A stretch of 64,000 nucleotides of DNA from CBDAQA01 sp965247815 (GCA_965247815.1 CBDFHW010000009.1:496001-560000); one strand, 5' to 3'; positions 1 to 8,523 are shown, numbered from the stretch's first letter. Program-made: numbers and translations. Notes: generated by a model from the sequence alone, not told the origin.

Positions 1-150
1 TTTGGGTTTTCAACGAACTCCGCAATCCGAAGTCTCCGGCCGGGTTAGCACTACGGGTGCGGATGTTTCGTCGCACGTTTCTGTGTCGCTGAGATATATC
101 AGCCCCGTCCCCGGCAGCCGACCTCTCGACCCCGTTTACACCAATCAAAG

Positions 151-1080
151 TCATCGGTCCGCCAGGAACGCCTCGGCGGCAATGCGGATCGTCTGACAGT
201 GCAGTTCGGTCGTCATCCCCTCGGTTTTGTTGTAACCGCCGCCGAACAGAACGACCGTCGGGATGTTCCATTTACGAAGCAGTCCGATCGTGGACCGGTC
301 GCGGGTCGCCATCTCTTCGGTGGTCAATCGCATCTGCCCGAACCGGTCGTCAACGTGCACGTCCGCCCCGGCGATATAAAAAACCAGATCCGGCTCGAAC
401 CGCTCGACGGCGGCGGGAAGCGTTTCGTTCAGACGATGAGAATATTCATCACCACCGGCCCAGCGCGACAGCTCGACGTCCATGTCGCCGGGCTCTTTCT
501 TGCTCGGGTAATTTCGACCAACGTGGACCGAATACGTGAAGACCCGGGGCTCGTCCTTAAAGATGAAGTGTGTGCCGTTGCCCTGGTGCGCGTCGAGATC
601 GACCACCATCGCCTGCAGATATGGCTCCTCTGCCTGCAGCGCGCGGATTGCCACCGCGACGTCGTTGAACACGCAGAACCCCTCACCCCGGTCGGGAAAC
701 GCGTGGTGCGTGCCGCCGGCAAGGTTGCACCCCATCCCATCTGCGAGCGCCGCGCGGGCGGCGAGGAGAGTGCCTGACACCGCGCAGTGGCTGCGAGTCG
801 ACAGTTCCGCCGACCACGGCAGCCCTAGCTTCTGGCGCGTGACCTCGGTCAGATGTCCGCTGCGGATCGACTCGACGTATTCCTGAGTGTGCACCCGCAG
901 CAAACTTCGGTCGTCGATGAATCCGGGATCGATGATCTGATCCGCGGTAACCGTTCCGTCGCCGATCAGCTTGGCGACAGAGTCGGGGAACTTTCGCATC
1001 GGGAACACGTGCCCGGCCGGCAGCGGAACAAAATAGCGCGGGCTGGAAAATAGCTTGAGACGAGCGCGGGCATCAACCAT
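151..1080 (-). CDS. Histone deacetylase family protein (arginase/deacetylase fold)
   Basis: A 309-residue zinc-dependent amidohydrolase of the histone deacetylase / acetoin utilisation / acetylpolyamine amidohydrolase family. Visible motifs: GGTHHAF (about residues 122-128, catalytic His pair), VDLDAHQGNG (160-169, zinc-binding D/D/H), GADVHVDDRFG (238-248, third zinc Asp) and GGGYN near the C-terminus. Length is normal for the single-domain bacterial class. The natural substrate in bacteria of this type is not settled: acetylated lysine, polyamine or another N-acyl compound. ATG start at 1080. It lies 127 nt downstream of the phosphomannomutase gene on the same strand with a hairpin between, so co-transcription is uncertain. 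Family assignment is firm; substrate is unknown. Confidence 0.93.
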   Translation of the reverse strand: MVDARARLKLFSSPRYFVPLPAGHVFPMRKFPDSVAKLIGDGTVTADQIIDPGFIDDRSLLRVHTQEYVESIRSGHLTEVTRQKLGLPWSAELSTRSHCAVSGTLLAARAALADGMGCNLAGGTHHAFPDRGEGFCVFNDVAVAIRALQAEEPYLQAMVVDLDAHQGNGTHFIFKDEPRVFTYSVHVGRNYPSKKEPGDMDVELSRWAGGDEYSHRLNETLPAAVERFEPDLVFYIAGADVHVDDRFGQMRLTTEEMATRDRSTIGLLRKWNIPTVVLFGGGYNKTEGMTTELHCQTIRIAAEAFLADR

Positions 1081-1104
1081 CGCACGATTGTAGGCGCGGT
1101 GGTC

Positions 1105-1141
1105 CCCCAGACAGCCGGGGTGTCCCCGCGGCGGTCTGGGG
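1105..1141. terminator. Intergenic hairpin between phosphomannomutase and deacetylase genes
   Basis: CCCCAGAC (1105-1112) pairs with GTCTGGGG (1134-1141), and an inner GC-rich stem (CGGGG/CCCCG) sits between the arms. No long T run follows on the minus strand, so it is not a canonical intrinsic terminator. It may slow or end transcription from the phosphomannomutase gene, or be an intergenic palindromic element. Confidence 0.35.
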
Positions 1142-1207
1142 ATTTATCTACTGATCTGTGAAGCTAGACGAAAACCGGTGCGAGGAGGCCCCGGCTCTCC
1201 CGTGTCT

Positions 1208-2599
1208 TCAATGCCCTTCCGCGGGTTCGCCGAGATATTTCTTCAGCTCGGCAAATTTTTCATCGAGCATCGCCCTTGTCGGTGTTTCAAGATTCAACCG
1301 TAGCAGCGGTTCGGTGTTGCTCTTGCGGACGTTGAACCACCAGTCGCCTAAGTCGACAGTGATTCCATCGAGATAATCGATTTTTCCCTTTTTGTAATGG
1401 TCGGCGAGCTCGCGGATCTTGGCGTCCTTGTCCTCGACGTGAAAATTGATCTCGCCGCTCTGGCTGTACTTGTAGAACGGCCGCATCAACTCGCTGAGCG
1501 GCGCCGGCTGAGCCGACAGCACCGACAGCAGCCGAGCGAACGCGATCGCGGCGGAATCGGCGTAGTAAAAGTCACGGAAGTAAATGTGCCCCGACAGTTC
1601 CCCGCCGAACACTGCCTTGGTGTCGGCCATCGTTTTCTTAATAAACGCGTGACCGACACGGTCTCGCTTGGGCACTCCGCCCGCGGCGGTGATTTCATCG
1701 GGCACCACGTGGCTGCTCCGCAGGTCGTAAACCACTGTCGCGCCCTTGTTCTCCGGCCGGCTCAGAAAATCCTTGGCCAGCAACGCCGTGATCATGTCCG
1801 AGCCGATGTATTTCCGCTTTTCGTCCAGGAACATGCAGCGATCGGCGTCGCCGTCGAAGCACGCTCCCAGGTCGCAGGGATTCTCACCCATCACGGCCTT
1901 GAGCATGTCCAGGTTTGATTCCACAAGCGGGTTTGGCTCGTGGGTAAAGCTGCCGGTGATGTCGAACAGTAGCGGGACGATTTCCAGATTCGGCACGTCG
2001 CCGAACACGGCCGGCACCATTTTCCCGGCCATGCCGTTGCTGGCGTCGATCGCCACGCGGAGCGGCCGCTTCAAATCGAGAAAGCTGAGCACCAGCTTCT
2101 TATACGCGGGCCAGAGGTTCATCTCTTCGTACTTGCCCAGAAGCCCGGTCTGGCCGAGCCGTAGACCCGTGGCGATCCGCTTGATGTCGTCGAGTCCAGT
2201 GGCCGACCCGATCGGCTTGGCCTTAGGACCGCTGATTTTAAAGCCGTTGTATTGGATCGGATTGTGCGAAGCGGTGACCATGATCCCGCCGACGGCGTCC
2301 AGTTCGTTGATCGCGAAATAGATGAACGACGTGTCGATCATGCCGACATCGACGACGTTCATGCCCGTCGAGCGGATGCCGTCCATCAAAGCCTTAGACA
2401 AGTCCGGCGAATGCGGCCGCATGTCCCGACCGACCGCCATCGTGTTTTCGTTCTTCACCCGCTGGTCGGCGGGCAATTTTTCCCGACTGCGTTTCAGAAA
2501 CTGCGCCGTCGCGTGCCCCACTTTCCACGCGTCTTCCTCATTCAGCGGATTGGGGTAAACGGCACGGACGTCATAGGCTTTGAAAATCTTATCGATCAT
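1208..2599 (-). CDS. Phosphomannomutase/phosphoglucomutase (alpha-D-phosphohexomutase)
   Basis: Four-domain phosphohexomutase of about 463 residues, interconverting hexose 1-phosphate and 6-phosphate for nucleotide-sugar and glycan synthesis. Seen: N-terminal IFKAYDVR typical of the ManB/AlgC group, the phosphoserine loop TASHNP, the metal-binding loop DGDADRC, the sugar-specificity region GGELSGH, and the C-terminal phosphate-binding stretch RKSNTEPLLRL. The ATG at 2599 (MIDKIFKAYDVR) is preferred over the longer TTG-initiated frame at 2635, because it matches the normal family N-terminus. Whether it prefers mannose or glucose cannot be read from sequence. Confidence 0.95.
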   Translation of the reverse strand: MIDKIFKAYDVRAVYPNPLNEEDAWKVGHATAQFLKRSREKLPADQRVKNENTMAVGRDMRPHSPDLSKALMDGIRSTGMNVVDVGMIDTSFIYFAINELDAVGGIMVTASHNPIQYNGFKISGPKAKPIGSATGLDDIKRIATGLRLGQTGLLGKYEEMNLWPAYKKLVLSFLDLKRPLRVAIDASNGMAGKMVPAVFGDVPNLEIVPLLFDITGSFTHEPNPLVESNLDMLKAVMGENPCDLGACFDGDADRCMFLDEKRKYIGSDMITALLAKDFLSRPENKGATVVYDLRSSHVVPDEITAAGGVPKRDRVGHAFIKKTMADTKAVFGGELSGHIYFRDFYYADSAAIAFARLLSVLSAQPAPLSELMRPFYKYSQSGEINFHVEDKDAKIRELADHYKKGKIDYLDGITVDLGDWWFNVRKSNTEPLLRLNLETPTRAMLDEKFAELKKYLGEPAEGH

Positions 2600-2687
2600 G
2601 CCGGTGAATCTATCTAGACCGTTTAAGCATGGCAATCGACCGCCCGCCGATCTGATCCAGATGCGTTGACTGCAGTAGAATCACCTC

Positions 2688-2906
2688 ATGGAAAAAGCAA
2701 TCAGCATTCGCGCGGAAGTGATGCATGGTGAGCCCTGTTTTACAGGTACGCGGGTCGCTGTTCAGACTCTTTTTGACTGGTTGGAGGAAGGGCATGACAT
2801 CGCTTATTTCATCGAGCAATTTCCCAGCGTAAATCACGACCAGGTGATCGCTGTGCTTGACGCCGCCAGGCGTCATACGCTCGATGAGGCGCTGGCAAGC
2901 CGATGA
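2688..2906 (+). CDS. DUF433 family antitoxin-like protein
   Basis: A 72-residue DUF433 protein, with the hallmark segment HGEPCFTGTRVAVQTLFDWL followed by a short HTH-like C-terminus. DUF433 proteins usually precede DUF5615 PIN-like toxins and act as VapB-like antitoxins. That arrangement holds here: the TGA stop (2904-2906) overlaps the ATG of the next frame (2903-2905) in an ATGA junction that implies translational coupling. The downstream toxin is broken by a stop codon, so the antitoxin may now be orphaned. Confidence 0.87.
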   Translation: MEKAISIRAEVMHGEPCFTGTRVAVQTLFDWLEEGHDIAYFIEQFPSVNHDQVIAVLDAARRHTLDEALASR

Positions 2907-3229
2907 AGCTCCTCATTGACGAAAACCTGCCGCATAAGCTGCGCTAATTCCTTATCGACCATGCCTGCTTCACGACCACGTACATGGGTTCGAATGGTGT
3001 CTCTAACGGCGAGCTTCTCCGAATCGCCGCCGCCAATGGGTTCGATGCAGTGATATCGAACGACCGAGGTCTGGAGTACCAGCAGAACCAGGATGCGTTA
3101 CCCCTCTCTGTCGTGGTGCTACTGGCCAAGGACAACAATCTCAGGACAATTGAATCGATGGTTCCGTCGCTGATCGGGGCTCTGAACCATTTGAAGCCGA
3201 GAACGTTCGTCAAGATTCAAAAACCCTAA
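2903..3229 (+). pseudogene. DUF5615 PIN-like toxin, interrupted by in-frame TAA
   Basis: Translation from the ATG at 2903 begins MKLLIDENLPHKLR, the classic start of DUF5615 (Mut7-C/PIN-like) toxins. It then meets TAA at 2945-2947 (codon 15) and continues in the same frame as FLIDHACFTTTYMGSNGVSN and onward to 3229, with the conserved NGELLRIAAANGFDAVISND region. A single C-to-T change (CAA to TAA) explains the stop. Reinitiation at the ATG at 2984 would yield only 81 residues without the first catalytic Asp (DEN motif). I call it a pseudogene; a sequencing error is the alternative. Confidence 0.85.
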
Positions 3230-3410
3230 TTGACGCTCCGGCGTTTCGGCGTCAACTACATGCACTCGGCTCAGTCATCAACTTCAGACGCAATCTACGT
3301 TGCTCGACATCTTCAAAGTCTCTATCGCACCGCGTTGATTACCAGGGGATGAAACGGCTGCGGCTAACGGGTAAGTTTTTGGCTTCGTTACAACAACGAT
3401 TCTTGCCAGC

Positions 3411-3773
3411 TCATTTCGTCGTCCACGCCGCGGGGGGTTCGATTTGGTCTTTGGGTCTCCCGCCGGCGTCCTTGCGACCGCTGCCGGCGAGGCGGCTGAT
3501 GATCATCACCTCCATGTCTTCTTCGCATAGAAGCTGGCAACTAAGCCGCACCCCCTGCTTGCCGGTAAGGCCCCGCGCAGTGAGCAGGTCTTTCTCGGCC
3601 TGGGTCATTTTGGTCGGTTCGCCGGAGACGAACTGCACCCGGCAGCTCGTGCACGCCGCTGCCCCGCCGCAATTGTGCAGCTGGTCGGATTTGCCTTCGT
3701 CGGTGATCGCGTTGATCAACCGCTTACCGGCCGGGACTTCGACGGAAACGTTATCGATGGTGAGCTTGGGCAT
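3411..3773 (-). CDS. 2Fe-2S ferredoxin
   Basis: About 120 residues with a plant-type/adrenodoxin-like [2Fe-2S] fold. Cluster ligands appear as CGGAAACTSC (Cys-x6-Cys-x2-Cys counting from the first) and a later SCQLLC. The sequence MPKLTIDNVSVEVPAGKRL is the usual N-terminal beta-grasp start. ATG at 3773 is chosen over an upstream TTG at 3785: a GGAAA element precedes the ATG at a suitable distance. The C-terminal ~25 residues are basic and proline-rich and lie outside the fold. The electron-transfer partner is not evident from neighbours. Confidence 0.9.
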   Translation of the reverse strand: MPKLTIDNVSVEVPAGKRLINAITDEGKSDQLHNCGGAAACTSCRVQFVSGEPTKMTQAEKDLLTARGLTGKQGVRLSCQLLCEEDMEVMIISRLAGSGRKDAGGRPKDQIEPPAAWTTK

Positions 3774-3800
3774 TTTGTTTTCCAAAAAAAGCGGACTTGT

Positions 3801-4445
3801 TCAGGCGAATGTGAGAATGCCGAACTGTTTGAAATCGTGGAAACTGTTGTTGATCCCGATCGACCAGGCGAACAGCGTCTGTAGGTTTTTGTCGTAATCG
3901 ATTCGGTAAAAATTCGCCCGCCAAGTGCTGCCCGGTTTCGGCGGAACATTTCCTAAACCCTGCATCAGTGCGAACGGGATGAAGAATTCGGCGCACCACC
4001 CGGTCACGGTCGCGCCCGGAATGGCGGGCCCGCCGCGGACGCTCGTCGACCGGCGGATCTTTCGGCCCCCCGCGTAATGCCACGGCGACCAACCCATGAA
4101 GCTGCCTTCGTGGTTCGGAATAATCAGCGGCAGCTCTTTTCCCAGCGGTGAGATTTCGTATTCGAAATACAGATTCTGGCGTTCGTCGGGCCAGAAAAAC
4201 GCCTCGACAACGTCTTCATTCCACAGGTCGTCGTTGTCCTGCAACTCGGTGCACATCAAGAGGTGGTCTTCGCAGTCGAACTGACAATAAATGCCCGTTG
4301 TCGAGTAGACGATTCGCATCCGCGTCACAGACTTGGACGCGCCCTTGATCGGAATGATCGGCAACCACGGCGATTGATTCCACGCCGGCGCACCGCCGGT
4401 TCCGCCCAACTCGAAATCCTCGACAAGCTTTACAACTGCTTCCAT
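3801..4445 (-). CDS. Carbohydrate-binding family 9-like protein
   Basis: A 214-residue protein resembling the CBM9-like/DOMON-type beta-sandwich found in many planctomycete and Bacteroidetes genomes. Seen: central YCQFDCEDH and DLWNEDVVEAFFWPD (NEDxVExF is the typical conserved core), then NLYFEYEISPLG and a C-terminal WRANFYRID segment. There is no signal peptide, so it may be cytoplasmic or act in a complex. It is 27 nt upstream of the ferredoxin on the same strand and may be co-transcribed with it. Ligand unknown. Confidence 0.8.
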   Translation of the reverse strand: MEAVVKLVEDFELGGTGGAPAWNQSPWLPIIPIKGASKSVTRMRIVYSTTGIYCQFDCEDHLLMCTELQDNDDLWNEDVVEAFFWPDERQNLYFEYEISPLGKELPLIIPNHEGSFMGWSPWHYAGGRKIRRSTSVRGGPAIPGATVTGWCAEFFIPFALMQGLGNVPPKPGSTWRANFYRIDYDKNLQTLFAWSIGINNSFHDFKQFGILTFA

Positions 4446-4518
4446 AAGACTTCAGACTACCGACGCCGGGCGGTTCGTGGCAACGCCGGCAATTTCTTGG
4501 TCGTCGCCGTCAAAGTCA

Positions 4519-5226
4519 TTACTCGGTCGGTAAGGGCGGCGCGTCGTCGGGGTCCTCGGCGGTTTTCACCATGCGGTGCTCGGTTCCCGCGCGGAGGCGG
4601 GCGATGTTCGACCGGTGCTTCCAGATCACTAGCCCGGAGATGACGACCGCGAACGCCAGCAGCGGCCACTGTCCGCCCAGCGGGTCCCAGCCGCGCCACA
4701 GGCCGATTGCTACGTAAGCAATTGGGAACGAGATTGCCGCGCCGATCGAACCAACGCTGATGTACCGTGTCGCGAAAAACAGGACAATGAACGTCGCGAC
4801 CGTGACGATCCCCGGCAGCGTATAGAATGGCCAAAGCCCCAACAGAATGCCGGCACTGGTCGCGACGCCCTTCCCGCCTTTGAACTTCAGGAACACGCTG
4901 AACATGTGCCCGATCACGGACGCGAAACCGACGCTCAACCATAGGATGTAAACTGCCTGTCCGGGGGGGAGCGACGCGTTCGTTCTCGACGCCACAACCT
5001 GGGACGCGACCAGCACCGGTATCAGCCCCTTGAGCAGGTCCAGGAACATCACCAGGAAAAAATAATTCCTGCCCAGTAGCCGACCGACGTTGCTCGCGCC
5101 GATGTTGCCGCTCCCCTGCGTGCGGACGTCGACCCCCCGGGCGAGGCCGACGATCAATCCGAACGGAATCGATCCCGCCAGGTAAGCCACGGCAACGAGC
5201 ACCAGCAATTTCTGTTCGACGGTCAT
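4519..5226 (-). CDS. plsY: Acyl-phosphate glycerol-3-phosphate acyltransferase PlsY
   Basis: Integral membrane enzyme that transfers acyl groups from acyl phosphate to glycerol 3-phosphate, the first acylation in phospholipid synthesis. About 235 residues from the ATG at 5226 (MTVEQKLLVLV). Three family motifs are visible: GSIPFG, GSGNIGASNVGR and KGGKGVATSAG, with several hydrophobic helices. The longer frame from 5328 has a non-homologous hydrophilic N-terminus and overlaps the kinase gene, so it is rejected. The C-terminus has a PLPTE tail after the last helix. Confidence 0.96.
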   Translation of the reverse strand: MTVEQKLLVLVAVAYLAGSIPFGLIVGLARGVDVRTQGSGNIGASNVGRLLGRNYFFLVMFLDLLKGLIPVLVASQVVASRTNASLPPGQAVYILWLSVGFASVIGHMFSVFLKFKGGKGVATSAGILLGLWPFYTLPGIVTVATFIVLFFATRYISVGSIGAAISFPIAYVAIGLWRGWDPLGGQWPLLAFAVVISGLVIWKHRSNIARLRAGTEHRMVKTAEDPDDAPPLPTE

Positions 5227-5311
5227 GACGGAAGTTTTTACACGAAATGCCGCGGATTGCAGAATGGCCGACGGAGGCGCGTATATCAAAATTGGATGTT
5301 CAACTTCGCAA

Positions 5312-6634
5312 TCAACGATTCGCCTCACGGGGTTCGATCGTCGCCAGCCCCTTCAAGGTTGCTTCTTCGACCAGATCAAAAGTCCATTTCCCGGGCCAGT
5401 CGCGGTGCAGCACTTTCGACAGGTCACCCGCGAGCCCGCCGCTGAGCAGCACGTCGTGATGGATCGGCGTGCCGGTCGCCTGCAGCAGAGGCAAGCGTTT
5501 CGCGCTCGCCTCGGCCAACGCTTCCACGATCGCGCAGAGCAGGTCTTCACGGGTGGTCGCGAGGCTGACGCCGGTAAAACTCGCCGTCTTCTGGTCCAAG
5601 CTCACCCGGTCACCGGCGAGGTACGGCTCGAACCGGACCGAAGATTCGCGCCGCGACGTCGCCAGCCTCTTGCACAGCGCCTGGAATTTCTTTTCCGACA
5701 GGTCGGGAAACAGCTCGCGATTCGCCCAAACCAGCGACGACCCGGCAGCGGCGAGGGTACTGACCTGCATCCACTTTCGTCCAATGCCCACCGCCCGGGT
5801 GAGCAGGTGCTCGTCGGGCTTTGGATGTGTTGTGCACAGTGCGAGCACGTCGGTCGACCCGCAGACGTTCAGAAGTTGTCCCGACCGGGCACCGCGCAGC
5901 AGCATCGTGCTGCTGGTGTCCATAAGGCCGGCCAGCACAGGAACCCCGGCAGTCAAGCCGAAACTGCGGGCCGCGGCGGGCGTGACGTGCCCTGCGACGA
6001 CGTCTCCGTCCATCACCTCGGGCAGGAGCTTTCGATCTAAATCGATCGCGGTGCAGAGTTCTTCATTCCACCCGGCAAGGGTGAGCGTCGAATAGAGCCC
6101 CATAAACGACGCGTTCGACGGATCGGTGACTCTGGCCCCGGTGAGATGGCGATGCAGAAAGGTGCTGAGATGGCCGACGAGGTCGGCTTTTTTCATCAGC
6201 TGCGGCTCATTTGCGAGGTACCAGGCGCAGGTCGTCGAGCTGATCCCGCCGGGGATCGGGCGGTTGCCGGACAGCCGCAGGTGCCGGGCTTTCCCGACCT
6301 TCTTTTCGATCGCGTGAGCGATCTCGACACTCCGCCGGTCTTGGTGCGTGACGATCGGCGTCAGCGGCTTGCCCGCCTTGTCCATCGCCAGCCAGGACGG
6401 CGCCATCACGTCCATCGCGACGTGGTCGACTTTCGTGACACCCGGCCCGAGCTCCGCGAGTGCCTTAGCCAACGCCCGCAGCATTGAATCAGCATCGATC
6501 TCGGCACGCACGCCGTCGAACCGGGTCTTGTACGACCCGTGAACGATCTTGCTGGCCGGCTTGCCGTTGCGGAGCACCGCCGCCTTGACGCTCGACGATC
6601 CAAAATCCAATCCCAAACTGGTAGATGATTTCAT
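5312..6634 (-). CDS. FGGY-family carbohydrate kinase
   Basis: About 440 residues with the FGGY sugar-kinase fold. N-terminal phosphate-binding LGLDFGSSSVKAAVL, central HQDRR (the family catalytic region, usually xQDxR), a mid-protein NVCGSTDVLALC, and the C-terminal adenosine-binding SGGLAGD. It resembles the xylulokinase/sedoheptulokinase group, but substrate cannot be assigned from sequence. ATG at 6634 directly follows a TTG at 6637. The 3' end extends to within 86 nt of the plsY start on the same strand. Confidence 0.88.
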   Translation of the reverse strand: MKSSTSLGLDFGSSSVKAAVLRNGKPASKIVHGSYKTRFDGVRAEIDADSMLRALAKALAELGPGVTKVDHVAMDVMAPSWLAMDKAGKPLTPIVTHQDRRSVEIAHAIEKKVGKARHLRLSGNRPIPGGISSTTCAWYLANEPQLMKKADLVGHLSTFLHRHLTGARVTDPSNASFMGLYSTLTLAGWNEELCTAIDLDRKLLPEVMDGDVVAGHVTPAAARSFGLTAGVPVLAGLMDTSSTMLLRGARSGQLLNVCGSTDVLALCTTHPKPDEHLLTRAVGIGRKWMQVSTLAAAGSSLVWANRELFPDLSEKKFQALCKRLATSRRESSVRFEPYLAGDRVSLDQKTASFTGVSLATTREDLLCAIVEALAEASAKRLPLLQATGTPIHHDVLLSGGLAGDLSKVLHRDWPGKWTFDLVEEATLKGLATIEPREANR

Positions 6635-6735
6635 CAAGCTCGATGTTGCACGCGCGATGCAGAATTTACCACCGCCCCGTCAACCGCCACGCGCGCGATC
6701 GTCCAAATACAATACCCATCAGCCCGATAAAGTCC

Positions 6736-6758
6736 AAAACGGTGTCGGACACCGTTTT
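6736..6758. repeat. Palindromic repeat, copy 1 of a REPIN-like pair
   Basis: Perfect 11+1+11 palindrome: arm AAAACGGTGTC (6736-6746), central G (6747), arm GACACCGTTTT (6748-6758). A second copy with the inverted central base lies 65 nt downstream. Confidence 0.85.
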
Positions 6759-6822
6759 TATAAGCTCATTTATAATATGAATTTAGCATAATCGTTTTGG
6801 AAAATGCAGGCTGAATTTCGAA

Positions 6823-6843
6823 AAACGGTGTCCGACACCGTTT
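6823..6843. repeat. Palindromic repeat, copy 2 of a REPIN-like pair
   Basis: Perfect 10+1+10 palindrome: AAACGGTGTC (6823-6832), central C (6833), GACACCGTTT (6834-6843). Relative to copy 1 the centre is C instead of G, so the pair is in inverted orientation, as in REPIN doublets. The intervening ~65 nt are AT-rich and unlike their surroundings. Confidence 0.85.
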
Positions 6844-6902
6844 CGTAGGAACCGGTGGTCTTTTGACCGGTCTTTACTTTGGAAAGTCCGTACATAGAGA
6901 AT

Positions 6903-6930
6903 TTGACAAGCAACTGACCGGGGATACGAT
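6903..6930 (+). promoter_or_regulatory. Sigma70-like promoter of the MATE leader
   Basis: A perfect TTGACA (6903-6908), 16 nt spacer, then TACGAT (6925-6930, 4/6 to TATAAT). Predicted transcription start is near 6937. The transcript would run about 100 nt before the hairpin at 7035, just ahead of the MATE gene. Not experimentally supported. Confidence 0.55.
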
Positions 6931-7034
6931 CCGGCGCAATTATGAGTCGCGGGCGAGAGATAATTACGATTTTTATTCCGAGCGTGTCTCGATTGTGTCG
7001 CGATTGATGGTTCCCCCGAATCTATAGATCAACG

Positions 7035-7066
7035 ACCCCGAGGCCGACGCCTCGGGGTTTTTGTTT
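7035..7066 (+). terminator. Intrinsic terminator in the MATE 5' leader
   Basis: Perfect 10-bp stem ACCCCGAGGC (7035-7044), CGAC loop, GCCTCGGGGT (7049-7058), followed by TTTTGTTTT-type U tract. It ends only a few nucleotides before the ATG at 7072. No plus-strand gene lies upstream, so it would end either a short leader/attenuator RNA or a small RNA of roughly 125 nt. Confidence 0.8.
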
Positions 7067-7071
7067 TACCT

Positions 7072-8472
7072 ATGTCACAAAACAGCGACACCCAGCTTCA
7101 GGCGCAGCCGGCGACTCCAGTATCGCCGCTGCGCGAACTGCTGACGCTCGCGGGCCCCACCGTTGCGCAGATGGCGTCTTACACGCTGATGCAATTTATT
7201 GATTCCTGGATCCTGGCCCGGACCGGGAACGTCACGGCGCTTACCGCGGCGGCGACGGCGGGCATGCTGGCGTTCTCGGCCATCAGTTTGGGCATGGGCG
7301 TGATGTTCATCGTCAACGCACTGGTGAGCCAATCGTTCGGCCGGGGTGATCGGCACGAGTGCGGGCGATATCTGTGGCAGGGAATCTGGTTCGCCGTGCT
7401 GTTCTCGGCCGTGTTGTGGCCGTTGACGCGTGGCTCTTCATCACTGTTTTTATCGCTCGGGCACGAAGCCCAACTCGCCGATTACGAGGGGATCTATCTG
7501 CGACTGGTGCTGGACGCGGCGTTCCTGAAACTGGCGGCGACGGCGGTCGAGCAGTTCCTGCTCGGCATCAATCGCCCGGCCGTCGTCGCGGTGGCGTCGG
7601 CGTGCGGGGTGGCGGTGAACGCGGTGGCGGCGTGGATGATCGTGCTCGGCCGGGCGGGCTTTGCACCGCACGGCGTTGCGGGGGCGGCGGTCGCGCAAAA
7701 CATCGGCGTCGGGATCGAACTGCTCTGCGTGACCGTCTTCGCGTTCGGGTCGGATGTCCGCGGATATTTTAACCTGACCGATTGGAAATTCCGGACCCGC
7801 GAAATGTGGCTGCTGCTCAAAATGGGCATCCCGTCCGGCGCCCAGATCATCGCCGAGGTGTTGGCCTGGTCCGCCTTCACCACCTGGGTCATGGTCCCGT
7901 TCCACACCCAGGCGATGGCGGCGAACGTGCTGGTGTTTCGGTACATGTCGGTCAGCTTCATGCCCGCCTTCGGGATCAGCGTCGCGGTGACCGCTCTGGT
8001 CGGCCGCTACGTCGGCATGGGACGGCCCGACCTGGCCACGCAGCGGGCCACGCTGGGGTTCAAGGTGACGGCGGTTTACATGCTCGTGTGCGGGGCCCTG
8101 CTGTTCGGGTTTCGTCGGCAACTGATCGGGATTTTCACCACAGACCCGGCCGTGCTGAGTACCGGGGCGACGCTGCTGATCTTCGCGGCGGTCTATCAAC
8201 TGTTCGACGCGCTCTACATCGTTTACAACGGTGCCCTGCGCGGCGCGGGCGATACGCTTTTGCCGGCCGTTGTGACGGCAGTGCTCTGCTGGGCGATCGT
8301 GGTGTACGGCGGGCACGCCATCGCCGAACATTTCCCGAAGCTGGGCGCGGCCGGGCCGTGGGTCGCGGCAACGATATACGGTGCGATCCTCGGCACGTTC
8401 ATGTACACCCGATTCACCGCGGGCGGGTGGAAGAAGATTCGAATTTCAGAGGAACCGACCGTGGCCGTGTAG
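7072..8472 (+). CDS. MATE family efflux transporter
   Basis: A 466-residue polytopic membrane protein of the multi-antimicrobial extrusion family, with about 12 hydrophobic helices in two six-helix halves. Conserved start LRELLTLAGPTVAQM and D-rich first helix end FIDSWILARTGN match the family, and the second half begins at about residue 245 with LLLKMGIPSGAQII. Likely a cation-coupled exporter of drugs or metabolites. No Shine-Dalgarno sequence is visible; the ATG follows an intrinsic terminator by about 6 nt, suggesting transcription attenuation or an internal promoter. Confidence 0.93.
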   Translation: MSQNSDTQLQAQPATPVSPLRELLTLAGPTVAQMASYTLMQFIDSWILARTGNVTALTAAATAGMLAFSAISLGMGVMFIVNALVSQSFGRGDRHECGRYLWQGIWFAVLFSAVLWPLTRGSSSLFLSLGHEAQLADYEGIYLRLVLDAAFLKLAATAVEQFLLGINRPAVVAVASACGVAVNAVAAWMIVLGRAGFAPHGVAGAAVAQNIGVGIELLCVTVFAFGSDVRGYFNLTDWKFRTREMWLLLKMGIPSGAQIIAEVLAWSAFTTWVMVPFHTQAMAANVLVFRYMSVSFMPAFGISVAVTALVGRYVGMGRPDLATQRATLGFKVTAVYMLVCGALLFGFRRQLIGIFTTDPAVLSTGATLLIFAAVYQLFDALYIVYNGALRGAGDTLLPAVVTAVLCWAIVVYGGHAIAEHFPKLGAAGPWVAATIYGAILGTFMYTRFTAGGWKKIRISEEPTVAV

Positions 8473-8486
8473 TCTGGAATCAGTAT

Positions 8487-8523
8487 TCACCGCGGAGACG
8501 CCGAGACGCAGAGAAAACTAGAA
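8487..8523. repeat. Dispersed-repeat-like sequence between MATE and ileS
   Basis: The sequence CACCGCGGAGACGCCGAGAC followed by GCAGAGAAAAC resembles a short intergenic repeat that I recall from planctomycete and verrucomicrobial genomes. Only one copy is in this window, so repetitiveness rests on memory and not on the sequence here. Confidence 0.35.

Noticed and set aside
7450..8331. Long antisense frame inside the MATE gene
   Set aside because: A shadow frame in GC-rich DNA with low-complexity Arg/His-rich sequence; the sense frame is clearly MATE.
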